Origin: Paramarasmius palmivorus
Lineage: Eukaryota; Basidiomycota; Agaricomycetes; Agaricales; Marasmiaceae
Reading direction: 5' to 3'
Length of the DNA: 64,000 nucleotides
Assembly: GCA_037176845.1 (NCBI GenBank)
Contig: JAYKXP010000002.1
Span: 1,152,501 to 1,216,500 of the forward strand
The position numbers were made by a program, and so were the translations under genes. Below the pieces are notes generated by a model, which was not told the DNA's origin, made no database searches, and was given only the letters and a program-made list of their open reading frames with translations. Of the stretch, positions 23,875-35,515 are shown in pieces. Each line of letters begins with the position of its first letter. Position 1 is the stretch's first letter.

Positions 23875-24160
23875 CGATGTACAAGATGAAGTTGGAGATA
23901 TCTGACGAGTCGGACTTTTATAGGCTTGTCGGTTATGACGACACCACGTGGGAATGATTTGCACGGTCGAGGTCGTCGAACGGTCGTCGGTGAACGTTCC
24001 ATGTTCACTGGCAGTTGGACATGAAAAATGATCTCCTGCTCCTGCTTTTAACCTAGTAGAGCAAAGGCACCAGGGCCAATTTTTGTTGTGCTACGGAAAA
24101 CTGACAGGCTAGTATACAGGTACTATCTTGAAGTAGAATATGAATAAAAAATTTGAATTG

Positions 24161-25688
24161 CTAGTACATTATGCTGCTCTCATGTTTCGAATGATCTCTT
24201 GGGCTGACCTTGTCAGTACACAGATGTGGACAAGTGACGGAGAATACTCACCTCCTCTGCCAGCTCAACGTCACGATCAGTTTGGATAGAGATATGATTC
24301 CTCATGATTCTATTCGATGTGTTGTTACCCGCAACAGAGTGAACGATGGAGTTGGTTCCTGGGAGGTTCCAAATAAGACTTTCGACGGGTGGATCGGTGC
24401 CCTCCGTGTCGGTCGTCTTTACACGGCTGTTCAGCATTGCAAGAAGCGAGTTAGAGTAGAGCTTTCCGATACTCAAACCCCTGTTCTGGTGTCAGCTCGG
24501 TGTCACATAGACGAATATAGCACTTACCAAAGGAAGTACCAAGTCGTCGTGCTAGAGTTGAGGTACAGGACGAGCTCGATCAAGACAACTGCTGCAGTCA
24601 CGCCATTGGTCTCCATAGTCATTCGTATAGTGCGATGAATAACGTTTTGCGTGCTTCTGAATCCGGTACCAGATCGTGCCGAAAAGAGCTGATACACCAA
24701 TGTCGTGGTGAGCAGGGTATCGCATCCGACACTACCAGCAAGCCATATCTGTTCGTCATATGTGAGATGGGCTTCAACGTGACAAGAGAGGTATCACATA
24801 CCGTTACTGGTGTGTCCAATTCTGCTGCTCTTGCAATATCGCGAATAGCGCCGGACTACCTTCAGATCAGCTTGGGCAGTCAAGACAAGCTGATTTCGAT
24901 ACGGACCTTGATTCCCGCAACCCAAGATGAGATGAAAGCCGTGAAGCCAGTGAGAGCAAGGAAAGATGCCCAAAATCGATAGAAAAGTGGGTATCTTTTC
25001 CCCAGCACCGTAATCCTCCAGGCATAGAAAACTTGAACCATAAACGCGGCTGAATTGCGTTGGGAAAACATATCAATTTCCAGCCACTTTCATGCACTAG
25101 CGAAGGAGCTTACTAGTTCCAGCGAGTGGTGCAATGGTAGCCAAAGACCATGGGTGAAACGCAGCGCATCGGGGTTCCCCCATCCTTTCGCAAGGGCATA
25201 CCTGTCGGACCGATTAACATTGAACTTTTGGATACCGGAGTACACCAACCAGGCATAATGACCCGAGAAACACGTCTGTATCACGTCGAGTAGCGTTATG
25301 AGGTAGACTGTGGAGAATCGTTACAGACCAGTCGACGATAGACAGAATCCCAGCTCACCCAAAGCTTTGAGAAGAATTGGATCCTTTTGAAACGATAGGG
25401 AATAGATGTAGACTTGAACGCCCAGAGCACCCATTAGCGCTGCAAGGTCAACATCCGAATACGTTAGGTATTCTGGATATTAAACCGAAGGCAATAAGAG
25501 AGCTCACCATAGTTCAAGAGATGTCCTAAAAGCTGAACGAAAACGAAACCGGTAATAAATCAGTCAATTTCTTGAAGATGATACGGTATGATTTACCATA
25601 GGACCAGTGCTAATTGAAGCAACATTAACGAGATTTGACAATGAATTTCGGTACAGGTTTGGGGAACTCACACTGTAGCAGGATCCAT
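24161..25688 (-). CDS. DUF6534 multi-pass membrane protein, copy 1
   Basis: DUF6534 proteins are basidiomycete seven-helix membrane proteins of unknown role that are greatly expanded in mushrooms. The start at 25688 reads MDPAT, then an intron, then TGPM, intron, LLGHLLNYG. Later parts are VQVYIYSLSFQKDPILLKAL, DVIQTCFSGHYAWLVYSG, GNPDALRFTHGLWLPLHH, and the family signature MSIGKLYSNSLLAMLNSR (near 24440-24476). About seven introns are present. The C-terminal exon after VELAEE is inferred (stop 24161-24163); reading through the donor would stop near 24213 instead. It is a paralogue of the gene at 29099-30623, and both have the same exon plan. Confidence 0.8.
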
Positions 25689-26012
25689 GTCAGCGTCTTT
25701 TTGAGGAACGAGGGCGTGAGTGGAAGAGCGAGGCTATCGTGCTAGACATTCTGGGCTTGGCTTTTTAACGTCCCAGTTGGTGCAGTCAGTACAAGGTCGA
25801 GATGAAACAGAAACTGTCTGAGTCTCGGTCACAGGTTGCAGATTTTCGTCGTGGAAAATTCTGCCCGAGAATGGAAACCCCTGGTGAGTCCCACGAGTCC
25901 CACGCTTGATCAGACGCTTCCTCCTCAAAACCATCAATGCATTACAGACAAAAGTAAGCTCTCTACTCATCAAGGGCAGGACATAATACTGAGCGTGCAT
26001 CATTGCAGAGAA

Positions 26013-28186
26013 TCATAAAAGTTGAGTGACCTTTAGCAGCATTTGTGTCCCCTCGCCCTCTCTTCCGCGAATCATGGGCTTAATAGTGTTGCCTCCAACA
26101 TGATAAAAGTCAAACATCACACCCGGCACCTCCTCAAATGCGAAAACTCGGACGACACTTGCTAGTACTGCCTGCACGATCCCTCAATAAACAGCCATCC
26201 TGTCATGTCCGAAGGCTTACCTTGAACTCTGCTAACGCAAATGACCGCCCAAGACAAACTTTCTGTCTGAAGACTACATGAGACGGATACTAGAAAGGCG
26301 TCTAAAAACTCACCCGTCACCAAAGGTCAGCATATTTCCCTGCGCATGTACCCATTTCACCGACTCCGGCATCTTATCCGGGTTCAGCCATCTCTCCGGG
26401 TCGAAAACCGCGGCATCGGGTCCCCATATTGCCTCGCTAATATTGATACCATCACGAACAGGGATTTCTACTTGAGTTCCAGCTTTGATCGGAATCTCGT
26501 ACACGTCCTTCAAGCTCGAAGCATCTCTAGCAGGGATTTGAAGAGGTATAACATCATCCCTTACTGCCTATTACAGAAAAGTAAGGACAATTTTACGAAC
26601 GAAAAACCCACTCACCGTTCGACTCAGCGTCAGAAGAACCGACTTGGTACGTAGAACCTCTTTCGTGTAGGCATCAAAGTATGGAAGATGAACCGGGTTG
26701 ATAAGGTCTTCTTGGGTTGGTCGCCGTCCGCACGCAGCTTCAAAGTCAACCAATTCCGTACGGATCCTCTTTTGCATGTCTTGATTACGAGCGAGCTCGT
26801 AAAAAGACTCCTACCGGGCAGCGACGTCAGAAGATGAGCCATCGTTGGACAATTGAACATACAACGATGACATTTGCCGTGGTTTCCGAACCAGCGAATA
26901 TAAAGCCAATGATCTATATAGGAGCTGTCAGCGAATGCTTCTCAACTACTCGCGCTACCCTCCAGACTAACGTTTGCAATCGTCGTATCCTCTGGTACGT
27001 TCTCCTTTGCTAGATATATGCCATCTTGAACAGAGGTTCAACGTTTGGAGCTTGTACACCGGCTCACCCAAGTATTAAGCAATTTCGCATGCATTCCCGC
27101 CGATTCATGTCCCGACCAGACTTCCCTTGCAACCGCGCCTAGCGATTGTTTGAGCTCTGCACACCAATCTTTCCTTGCCGAGGGCAAATTCATGACGACG
27201 GGAAATTGTGAGATAAATGCTTTGAGCAGCACATCTGCTGGCCCATCCGGCGGAGAATGAGTAATTTTTTGAAGTATACCAGCTATATCGCCACCACTTA
27301 GATCGTGGGCGAACATCGTCATACTAATCGCATCGAGGCTAGGATCTTTGATTACTGATGACGCCACTTTCGCGATAAGAATCAGATGGACGTACGTGAG
27401 TCGATGGACGTCAGGCGTGATATTCAGGATGCAACTTTCGTTTCCGTCCAACTTCAGTTCCCAAGAGCGCATGAGCTGGAGATGCCAACCACGTCATTCA
27501 GTGAAGGAAATGGGCAGTAATCTGTACTGACACGTTCTGCCAATTCAAAGAAAACATGTGAAATTTCTTGGACGGCTTGATTTCTGGAAGCGAGAGCTTC
27601 AGCTTCTTTTCACCACTGTGTACAACGAGAACTCACGACAAGGCCCCAGAGACGTCCTTTCGCATGATTCGATGCTCTTCTCCTGGATCGGGACATAAAA
27701 AACCGACTACCGAGTAAGACGAGCATTGTACCTTCAGCGCTGAACAAGCTGTGCCCAAACTGCGAGCGTTATGAGACCCACTGTCAAAGCAGATCGTGAG
27801 TAATTAATTAGGACTTACACACATCTTTATGAGCTCCGTGTCCCCGCTATTTCGCTGGTAATTCTTCCCTTGCAAGATATGGTTCACACCCTTGGGATCG
27901 TTTACTACCACGGTGTTTTTCTACCAAATTTCAGCATCTCTAAGCGCCAGAAGTTAGATTTACTCACTCCAAATGGCCCTTTCAGTTGGTATGATAGACC
28001 GTATTGCTTTGCCCATTCATTGTACCGAGTGCCTATGGGTGCTTGGGCGATGTCCAATGCGTGTCCAAAGATGAAACTAGGAGCCGGTGGACCAGCGATT
28101 CCAGAGGATGAAAGTCGGGCCTTGCGAAGAGCGTGTATTGCGCATACAAGCAAAGCCAATATTGCAGCCCAGAAGTATGGTGGCAT
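26013..28186 (-). CDS. Cytochrome P450 monooxygenase, second copy type
   Basis: The start at 28186 gives MPPYFWAAILALLVCAIHAL, a membrane anchor, followed by GIAGPPAPSFIFGHALDIAQ. The I-helix reads IIGFIFAGSETTANVIV (near 26880), with the oxygen-activation A-G-x-E-T. The region before the haem is WGPDAAVFDPERWL (near 26400). The haem loop spans an intron: FGDG, then QKVCLGRSFALAEFK (near 26240). It has Lys where most P450s have Arg two residues before the haem Cys. The C-terminus is MIRGREGEGTQMLLKVTQLL with stop 26013-26015. Sequence is unlike the P450 at 16877-19069, so the two are different families. It sits between two DUF6534 genes on the same strand. Substrate unknown. Confidence 0.88.
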
Positions 28187-29098
28187 AACGAAGTGTGCAG
28201 GTTAGGAACAGAGGTGAGATCCTGGGAGTCTTGTGGATTTATTAGGGCCTTGAGTGTCAATCTAAACACCGATCCAGTGCATGATACGAGCTAGCTCGGT
28301 TTGACAGTAGGAAGAAGGTTCACGGATGCTGTCGTTTCTGACGCTCAATTGTCGGACACATTAGAATCGGGAAAGTACATACCATAAACATCAACACATT
28401 CACGTATTCTCCTTCATCGCGATGGGCGCATCCGCCAAGATGTATCACCAGCGTATACTTGAGCGTGTGTAGTGGGCTGGTAGTGGGGCCTGTGGTGGGC
28501 GTCTCTGAGAAAATTACCGGAGGTCTTGTGAGCAATCCATCAGCAGCGATCATCGATCATCAGCGCCATCAGCGACGGCCGCGTCGGATGATGGATCGTT
28601 TCTGGGCCGTTTATGTACTTCTTGCCCTGGAAGGATACCATAGACATCAGACAATCTGAGGACCCACAAACCGCAGACCTGACTATAGGGGAATGGTTGT
28701 AGAATTCCTCGGAAACAATAAAACGAGGGCTCGCGCGGAGTCTATTTTCCCAGAATCTAGAACATCATCACCGTAATACGTGTACTTGCTGGCACAATAG
28801 AAGCTAGATTTAGTTTCGATTCTTGCTGTGTACGAACTTTGACTGTAACCAATGTACCATTGTAGGTATCATGTGTGCACCGTGGCCACCTCGAGTCTGC
28901 AGAAGCATACCATGGAACCAATATTAAGCTTAGGTTCCAAGGCGTTGCAATAAGTGACGATACAAAAGTTACAAAGTATCAGTAGGAGCAGATAAATTCG
29001 AGGTCTACTGGGAGCTACTACTGCGGGAGCAAAAATGTGGAAAGACCGAAGTACTGAACCGAAAACAAGATAAGAAAGTTGAAACGACCACGTTTAGC
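28187..29098. other. Intergenic, no gene seen
   Basis: 0.9 kb between the second P450 and DUF6534 copy 2. It should hold the P450 promoter. A purine/pyrimidine-mixed stretch of atcatcag-like short repeats occurs at about 28535-28575. No coding signal. Confidence 0.4.
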
Positions 29099-30623
29099 TC
29101 AGACTTCAGTTTTGTAGTTGCCAAATGTCTACTCGGGCTTTCAATCGCTTTGGCGCTATCCGTATGTGGCGGAGAACACTCACCTCTGCCTGAGAAAAGC
29201 TAGCTAGCTCGACGTCGCGATCAGTTCGCGTCGAAATAGTCTTCATGATCCCATTTGTCACGTTGCTCGCAACGGAGCGAGCATTGGTATTTGTGCCTCG
29301 TCCGCTCCAGACAAGACTCTGGACAGTTGTGCCCGACTCATCCTTCTGTAGTGCACGACTGTTCAACAGTGCAAGGAGCGAGTTGGAATAGAATTTTCCG
29401 ATGCTCATACCACTGTGGTTGGATTCAGCTGACTGAACAGAGACAGATAGAGAATAAAGAGTGGTATCTACCAGATGAAGTACCAGTTCGTCGTGCTAGA
29501 GTTAAGGTACAAGACGAGTTCAAGTACAACGACTGCTGTAGTTATTGCGTTGGTCTCTACGGTCATTCGGATGGTGCGTTTTATCGTATCTTGCGTGTTC
29601 TTGAAGCTGGTACTCGATTGAGCTGAAACGAGCTGAAAAACGAGCGTCAATGTAAGCAGAACGTCGCATACAACACTACTAGCTAGCCAAATCTGTTTCG
29701 CGATATGTGAAGATGATACAGAGGGAAAAGAAAAACCACATACCGTGACGGGTGTGTTCGAGTTCCGAGGCTCTCATAACGTCACGAATACTACCAGACT
29801 GCGTCAAAGTCAGCTCAGGAAATAAGGTCTACAGGCCATGACAGGTACCTTGATTCCAGAAACCCACGACGCAACAAAGGCTAGCAATCCGGCGAGAGCA
29901 AGAAAGGACGCCCAGAGTCGATAAGGATGTTGATATTTTCCTAGGACCAGAGTTCTCCAAGCATAGAAGAGCTGCACCATGAACGCTACTAAGATCCGCC
30001 AAATTAAGATTAGCGGAGGTGTTTCCATAATCCGTTGCAACGCCTTACTGGTTCCGGCAAGGGGGGGAATCGTACACACGGACCACGACGTAAAACGCAG
30101 AGCATCAGGATTTCCCCATCCTTCAGCGAGGACATACCTATCGCAATAAACCGAGTTTATCATCCAAAAAGATTTCCATAAAGCCTGAGTACTCGCCATG
30201 CATAATGTCCAGAGAAACATGTTTGTATTACGTCGATCAATGTGATCATGTAGACTTCAAGTGTCCCAGTGATCAGGCAAAGAAACAATACATGACGAGA
30301 AACTCACCCATAGCCTTGACAGAGAAAGGGTCCTTTTTAAACGACAAGAAGTAGACATAAACTTGAGTACCAAGCGTGCCCATCAATGCTACAAAGTTGT
30401 GGCGATTGCAAGATTATATCAGGCATTCTTTAGTCCAGGAAATTGTAGTTGAACTAACCATAGTTCAAGAGATGCCCCAGGAGCTTCGTGAAAGTGGCTT
30501 CAGTCGGCAAGCGAACGAGAATGTTCGAAGATACTCACCATAGGACCGGTGCTAGTAAAAACTGCCATGAGCGATAGCAGTCTGTAGAATAGATACGATG
30601 ACTTACATTGAAACAGGATCCAT
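29099..30623 (-). CDS. DUF6534 multi-pass membrane protein, copy 2
   Basis: A paralogue of the gene at 24161-25688. The start at 30623 gives MDPVS and the next exons follow the same order. Shared sequence includes LLGHLLNY, the KDPF region, ETCFSGHYA-like, WGNPDALRFT (near 30105), VQLFYAWRTLVLGK (near 29935) and MSIGKFYSNSLLALLNSR (near 29350-29408). Exon-intron plan and signature are alike but the nucleotide sequence has diverged clearly, so this is not a very recent copy. The last exon (stop 29099-29101) is inferred from a gtgagt donor after SQAE; reading through gives a stop near 29106. Function unknown. Confidence 0.8.
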
Positions 30624-31357
30624 GTCGTTTCAACTTGAGTGCAAGTTAGATGACAGGTTTAGTGCCACTTAGTCTTTCCTTGAAAATCCTTTTTCTATTT
30701 GAGAGGCGATAGTGGGTAACCTCAATCACTTGTTGACCCACCAAACGTGAATTTCGAGGATTGTTCATAACACTAGAATCCATCTATTACGGTCCGGGTC
30801 AGGTACTGTTGTGGGTCCATGTGTAAAGCTGGAATGTTTTGGTGTTGCCAACGAGTTCTCCATTGCAAAAAAAATGTACACACGGCAGTCCACAATGGAC
30901 GTAATAGCAGAGCGAGTGGCATACGAATGCGCTATATCGATGTCTTGGGCACTGGTTCAGTAGCGTAAGAGGTTCAGTTCAGGCCCGTTCATCAAACGAG
31001 GAGTCGGAGCGCCGGGCAACAAGCACAAGGAAAGGATGACGCAAGTTTAATAGCCACGAAATTTTCAGGACTTAAGGAAAGAGTTGCAGCAAAGGAAGCG
31101 AAACGTTGGTGTTGCGTTGAGAAGAAAACACATGTCACATGTCACAGCAGTCACAAGGCGTAGTCTGATCCAAAAATGGAAACTGTGGGAAAATGAAGTC
31201 ATTTCGTGCACACCGTTGCCAGCAACCTCGCACAAACCTCGCAGCAACGCTGCATTCCATGTCAGCACCAGAAGGACCGAAAGCGTCTCTCGACCTTACC
31301 CATGTTCTCTGTGAGCTCAAGCTACAGTTTGTTTTAATTCACGCTTTCTGACTTTTT
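30624..31357. other. Divergent promoter region
   Basis: 0.7 kb between DUF6534 copy 2 (minus) and the dolichyldiphosphatase gene (plus). No gene or repeat recognised. Confidence 0.4.
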
Positions 31358-32202
31358 ATGAGCCATTTAGATGACGATGATTCACTTGTATCATTACTCT
31401 TGGCTCTCATTACGCTCAGCCCAGTCCTGTTAATGGTCTGTTCAACGTCAAGCTATGGAGGGTGTTTATTAACGCGAGATACAGGCATCATATGCTGCTC
31501 TAGCAGTTCAAACTCGCGAAATTCTCATCATTGTAATGTGGGCAGGCCAATTGGCTAACGAAGGCCTCAACTATGTCTTGAAACATATTGTCAGACAGGA
31601 CAGGCCGTATGGTACGCCTATTTGCATCCAGCTCGTCATTGAAATACTGAATAATGGCTAGATATTGTCGGAAATGGATATGGTTTCCCCTCAAGTCACA
31701 GTCAATACATGGGTTTCTTTTCGACATTCTTAATTTGTCATTTATACCATCGACATCGGTTTACTTCGACTGGATACCCTTTGATCGACCAAATATGGAG
31801 ATTCACTATATATGTTGGATTAATTGGTTGGGCAGGTGCGGTTGCCTATTCCAGGTCCGTGATGCACGTTGCTCTTGCCTCGGTGTACTCACACTGGTTT
31901 CTACAGATATCACCTCAATTATCACTCGCCCCCTCAAATTCTCTGGGGGTCTCACCATCGGAATATGCTTTGGCTTCACTCTTTACTATACATTCGAAGT
32001 GATTCCCAGACGTTATCCCACTTCACTATTCGCCCGAGTCAAGGCGTTCTTGATATCGAACCCAGTGTCTACGTGGCTTCAGATTCGTGACGGATGGGCG
32101 ATTTGGCCAGATGGTGGTAGAGAGTCGGAGTGGGTAAGGTGGAGGAAAGAGTGGGAGAAGCAGACTCAGAATCAGAGTCAGGCGAAGAGTAAGCGGAAGT
32201 GA
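31358..32202 (+). CDS. CAX4: Dolichyldiphosphatase
   Basis: This PAP2-superfamily enzyme of the ER membrane removes a phosphate from dolichyl diphosphate and so recycles the lipid carrier of N-glycosylation. Start 31358 gives MSHLDDDDSLVSLLLALIT. After an intron comes the first helix pair, then the three PAP2 signature parts: KHIVRQDRP (near 31590), PSSHSQY (near 31695) and YSRYHLNYHSPPQ (split by an intron that ends near 31902). The Arg, Ser-His and Arg-His catalytic residues are all present. The C-terminal tail is rich in Lys/Arg and Gln (KEWEKQTQNQSQAKSKRK). Stop 32200-32202. No frame break seen. Confidence 0.92.
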
Positions 32203-32560
32203 TTGAACCTGTAGACGTTGCGTGTGTGTATGTATCTTCTCTAGTTCTATCAAGTCTTTCCCAGCAAAGTCAGACCCACTTGATCCTTGACCTGATGTGA
32301 CGCGCGTTGTCAGATCGCTGCTTGAGTACGGAAGGCCAAGTGAAGTCGGCGATGTTAGTGGGGTAGATAAATGTCGGTAACGAACCGAGCAACATTAAAT
32401 CGCATTTTTATGTGCCCCACTTGTACGCCTAGTGAGAGATGAATCGAAACGTAAACTGGGGGCGTATCAGACAGTGAAGAAACACGGTCACATGCCATTG
32501 GCAGCTCCATTGTTCGTATTTTCCCATCATGACCAAACTTCAACTTGTTATTCAACCATC

Positions 32561-34078
32561 ATGTCTGCTCGTCCTCCGGCTACAGAAGACAAATATTCCT
32601 CATTGCAGAAGAAAGCAGATGAAATGGAGAAGGGAAAGAAAGCTGTGCGTGTCATTTCAGTTGATTTCCATCCGACTCTAAGTTGTTGCACAGGCTCAAG
32701 CTGAAACCGCTACCCTCAAATCTACACTTTCACAGACCAAATCTGAACTGAGGGATACCACAGTCAAGCTCCGGATGGCAGAGAAACAGCTAGCGTTGAA
32801 AGAAAAGCCACACAAAGCCGAGCTAGAGAAGGAGAAACGCAGGGTTCAAACATTGACAGAACAACTGCAGGGTGTGCAGGGGACGTTGAAACAACGAGAT
32901 CTAGAGTTAACTGGCATGCAAGCGCTCAAAGAAGAGTTGGTTCGCGCGAGCGATAGGGAAGCTGCTCTACAGACGCAACTACAACAAACTCGAGCGGCGT
33001 TGGAATGCTCAGCACATGCTTATGCCACTCTTTCGTCGCACGTATGCTCGAAAGCTGAATACGACGATTTGAGGATGCGGAATGTACGGCTAGAAATGCG
33101 AAATGCGCGTCTGGAGAGGAAATTGGCCAACTCGGAAGCGCAAGCTAAAGAGCTAGTCTGGTTAGTTCGGAGAATGGGAGAGGAGAATAGTGAGCTGAGA
33201 TGCGAGGTGGAAGAGTTGAAGGAAGAGGTTGGAATTGCTTGGGGAATGTGTGAAGAGCATCGGGTGCCCGAACGTGAGTCAAACGACGACGAAAGCGGGG
33301 TATATGGCATCGTGGAATTACAAAAGAACGACAACAATCTCCTCAAAGCCGAGCTGGATGTTATGGATGCATTGGTAACGCTAGAACGTGCTCATGGGGG
33401 CGAGCTACTCGACGCTTACGCAGACGCCAATGTCGAGATTGGCCAACGAAACATTGAACTAGACACAGCGCAGAAACTATTTGTGGCTACAACACATACT
33501 GTTGGCGAACTCGAGAGGTCGCTCGAGGAGTGGAAGGCGCAGGCGAAGTCGCTGGAGAATAGAATGCGCGACAAGCAGGGTGAACTCGAGAATGCAAAGG
33601 AGGCGAGTATTCGGTTCAAGATAGAGGCACAAAAGGGAAAGATGGTAGAAGAAGGTTTGAGGGCGGAAATCGAGCAGTAAGCACTTATTCTTTTGTTTGA
33701 TTCTGGTGACTTATACATAAACACAGGCTTACAACTGAACTCATGGACGCCGAACGGTTCCAAGAGGCATATTACAGTCTACACGAGCAGGTTGAAACAC
33801 TTGCTGCACGAAATGCACTGGCAGAAGATGAAGCTATGAAATTGAGTGCGTTAAATGCGGAGATACTGGGACATAGGAATCCTGCGCAGAGGATTATGTA
33901 TGTGGAGAGGATTAGGGAGGAGCTGGCTGATACGAGACAGCGGCTAGTGGAGTGCACACGAGCGAACGAGGTAATGGTAGAGGAAAATGACGGTCTAAGG
34001 GAAGAGCTCAGTATGTATAAGAGCGTCAAGACCAGTATTACTCGAATTACAAGACAGCCATTGCGTACTTTACAGTAG
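32561..34078 (+). CDS. Long coiled-coil protein with HMMR/KIF15-like C-terminal motif
   Basis: The start at 32561 gives MSARPPATEDKYSSLQKKAD. Introns at about 32645-32693 and 33678-33726 join three exons into a protein of about 470 residues that is almost entirely heptad-repeat coiled coil rich in Glu, Lys, Leu and Gln. The C-terminal part contains AEILGHRNPAQRIMYVERIR, then EELADTRQRL (about 33855-33945). This resembles the conserved LGHxNxxQKI motif at the end of vertebrate HMMR and of KIF15, where it helps bind microtubule or spindle factors. No motor domain or other domain was seen. A role at microtubules is inferred from this motif alone. The basic C-terminus ITRITRQPLRTLQ is also notable. 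Confidence 0.8.
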
Positions 34079-34183
34079 TTCAATATACCCACAGCACTTT
34101 ACTTGACTCTAAGGCCTGAACCGAGCCTGAGCTGGCATTTCTCAGCTTCACGTGGTCGTGTTCTCACTCTGCCATCTACCACC

Positions 34184-35105
34184 ATGACCGCGCCCAAAAA
34201 AGACGCAGCAAGTACAAAAAAGGTAGCACGAAAAGGTTCGTAGCCTGGAGCATTGGTGGCAAATGTACATTGCAACTCACAGTTTGGCCATAGGACCACC
34301 TGCCATCATAAAATTCTACCTTGTCCTCTACAACATCCTCTCTGCAGCTGGCTGGGGCTATGTCCTCGTACACACCGTCATTCACATCCTTAACCTTGAC
34401 GGAAAATCCAACGAAGCAACTCAACCTATACCAATCAAACTCTCGGCCCACTTCACACGTCTCTCTGTGTCAAACTATGACCGAGTGGGATACGCAACCG
34501 CCATCGTTCAAACATTTGCCTTGATGGAAGTTTTACATGCTCTCTTTGGCTGGGTTAGAAGCCCAATAGCCACCACAGCGATGCAAGTATCGAGTAGACT
34601 GTTTTTGGTTTGGGGTGTGGTGGAACAGTTCCCTGCAGTACGTGCCTCGTTCCTCGTTCTTTTTTGACCGTCGGACTCACGCTCTCTTTTCAGACCCACG
34701 AAAACCCTCTTTTTACTTCAATGGTCTTTGCATGGTCCTTCACGGAAGTGATACGTTACACATTCTATGCCTTGGCGCTCCTAGGATACGAGCCTAGTGC
34801 GTTGTTGTATCTCCGCTATACAACGTTCTATGTTTTGTACCCCCTCGGTGCTGGGTCGGAGGCGTTTTTGAACTTTTCCACTTTGCCCAAGTCAGAAGCA
34901 TTGTCGACGTGGAACGTGTATGACCTTTTCAGAGCGACTCTCTTTGGGATTTGGTGGCCAGGTGCGTTAGATCGAACCTACTTCTTATGGAAGATGTGCT
35001 GAGACATGTCTGGTGCTAATAGGACTGTATATCATGTACACCCATATGATCAAGCAGAGGCGAAAGGTCTTTGGCGGCACAAAGACTGGGCTAAAGAAAG
35101 AGTAG
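34184..35105 (+). CDS. PHS1: Very-long-chain 3-hydroxyacyl-CoA dehydratase
   Basis: The ER enzyme carries out the third step of very-long-chain fatty acid elongation. The start at 34184 reads MTAPKKDAASTKKVARK, a Lys-rich cytosolic tail. After an intron comes GPPAIIKFYLVLYNILSAAG, then ATAIVQTFALMEVLHALFGW (near 34495-34555). The active-site region is WSFTEVIRYTFYALALLG (near 34735), with the conserved E and Y, followed by LLYLRYTTFYVLYPLGAGSE. The tail GTKTGLKKE is a C-terminal Lys-rich ER-retrieval-like end (stop 35103-35105). Three introns, no frame break. Confidence 0.93.
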
Positions 35106-35515
35106 ATGCATTGTTGGTTTTGAATTAGATCCAATACAATTCTACAGGATACCATAATGCTGCTCTTATGAATACCTATAAAATTTTGGACAGCTTGCTG
35201 CTTGTGCTTGTGATTCCCTATGTCGTCGGAGATACGCAGATAAATTAGCGCTCGTGCAATCTCTCCTTGACACTAACCACGACCTCGACGCGTAAACGTG
35301 GACACCACGGCTCTCTCTTTTCATCATCCATTCAGTTCATACTCTAGAAGACAGTAATAAAGAGGTACATTTGGCCCTCGTTGTCGAATCGCTTGGGCCA
35401 ATAGCAAGCGTCTTTTTGCAGTCTCGTTACCAGGAAAAGCTCGGACCTTTCTCATCAACTTAAAACCCTTAACTTTGTAGGTCTTTTTGAATGATGCCCT
35501 TCTCTCTTTACGCTC
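35106..35515. other. Intergenic
   Basis: 0.4 kb between two plus-strand genes. Contains the PHS1 3' end and the promoter of the next gene. No gene seen. Confidence 0.35.

Noticed and set aside
16877..28186. A single biosynthetic gene cluster linking both P450s, the UbiA enzyme and the flavin monooxygenase
   Set aside because: They are spread over more than 50 kb among housekeeping genes, and no core synthase (PKS, NRPS or terpene synthase) is present.
28530..28580. atcatcag-like short tandem units, considered as a CRISPR-like or satellite array
   Set aside because: Units are short and irregular, with no spacer structure; CRISPR arrays are not expected in a fungal nucleus.
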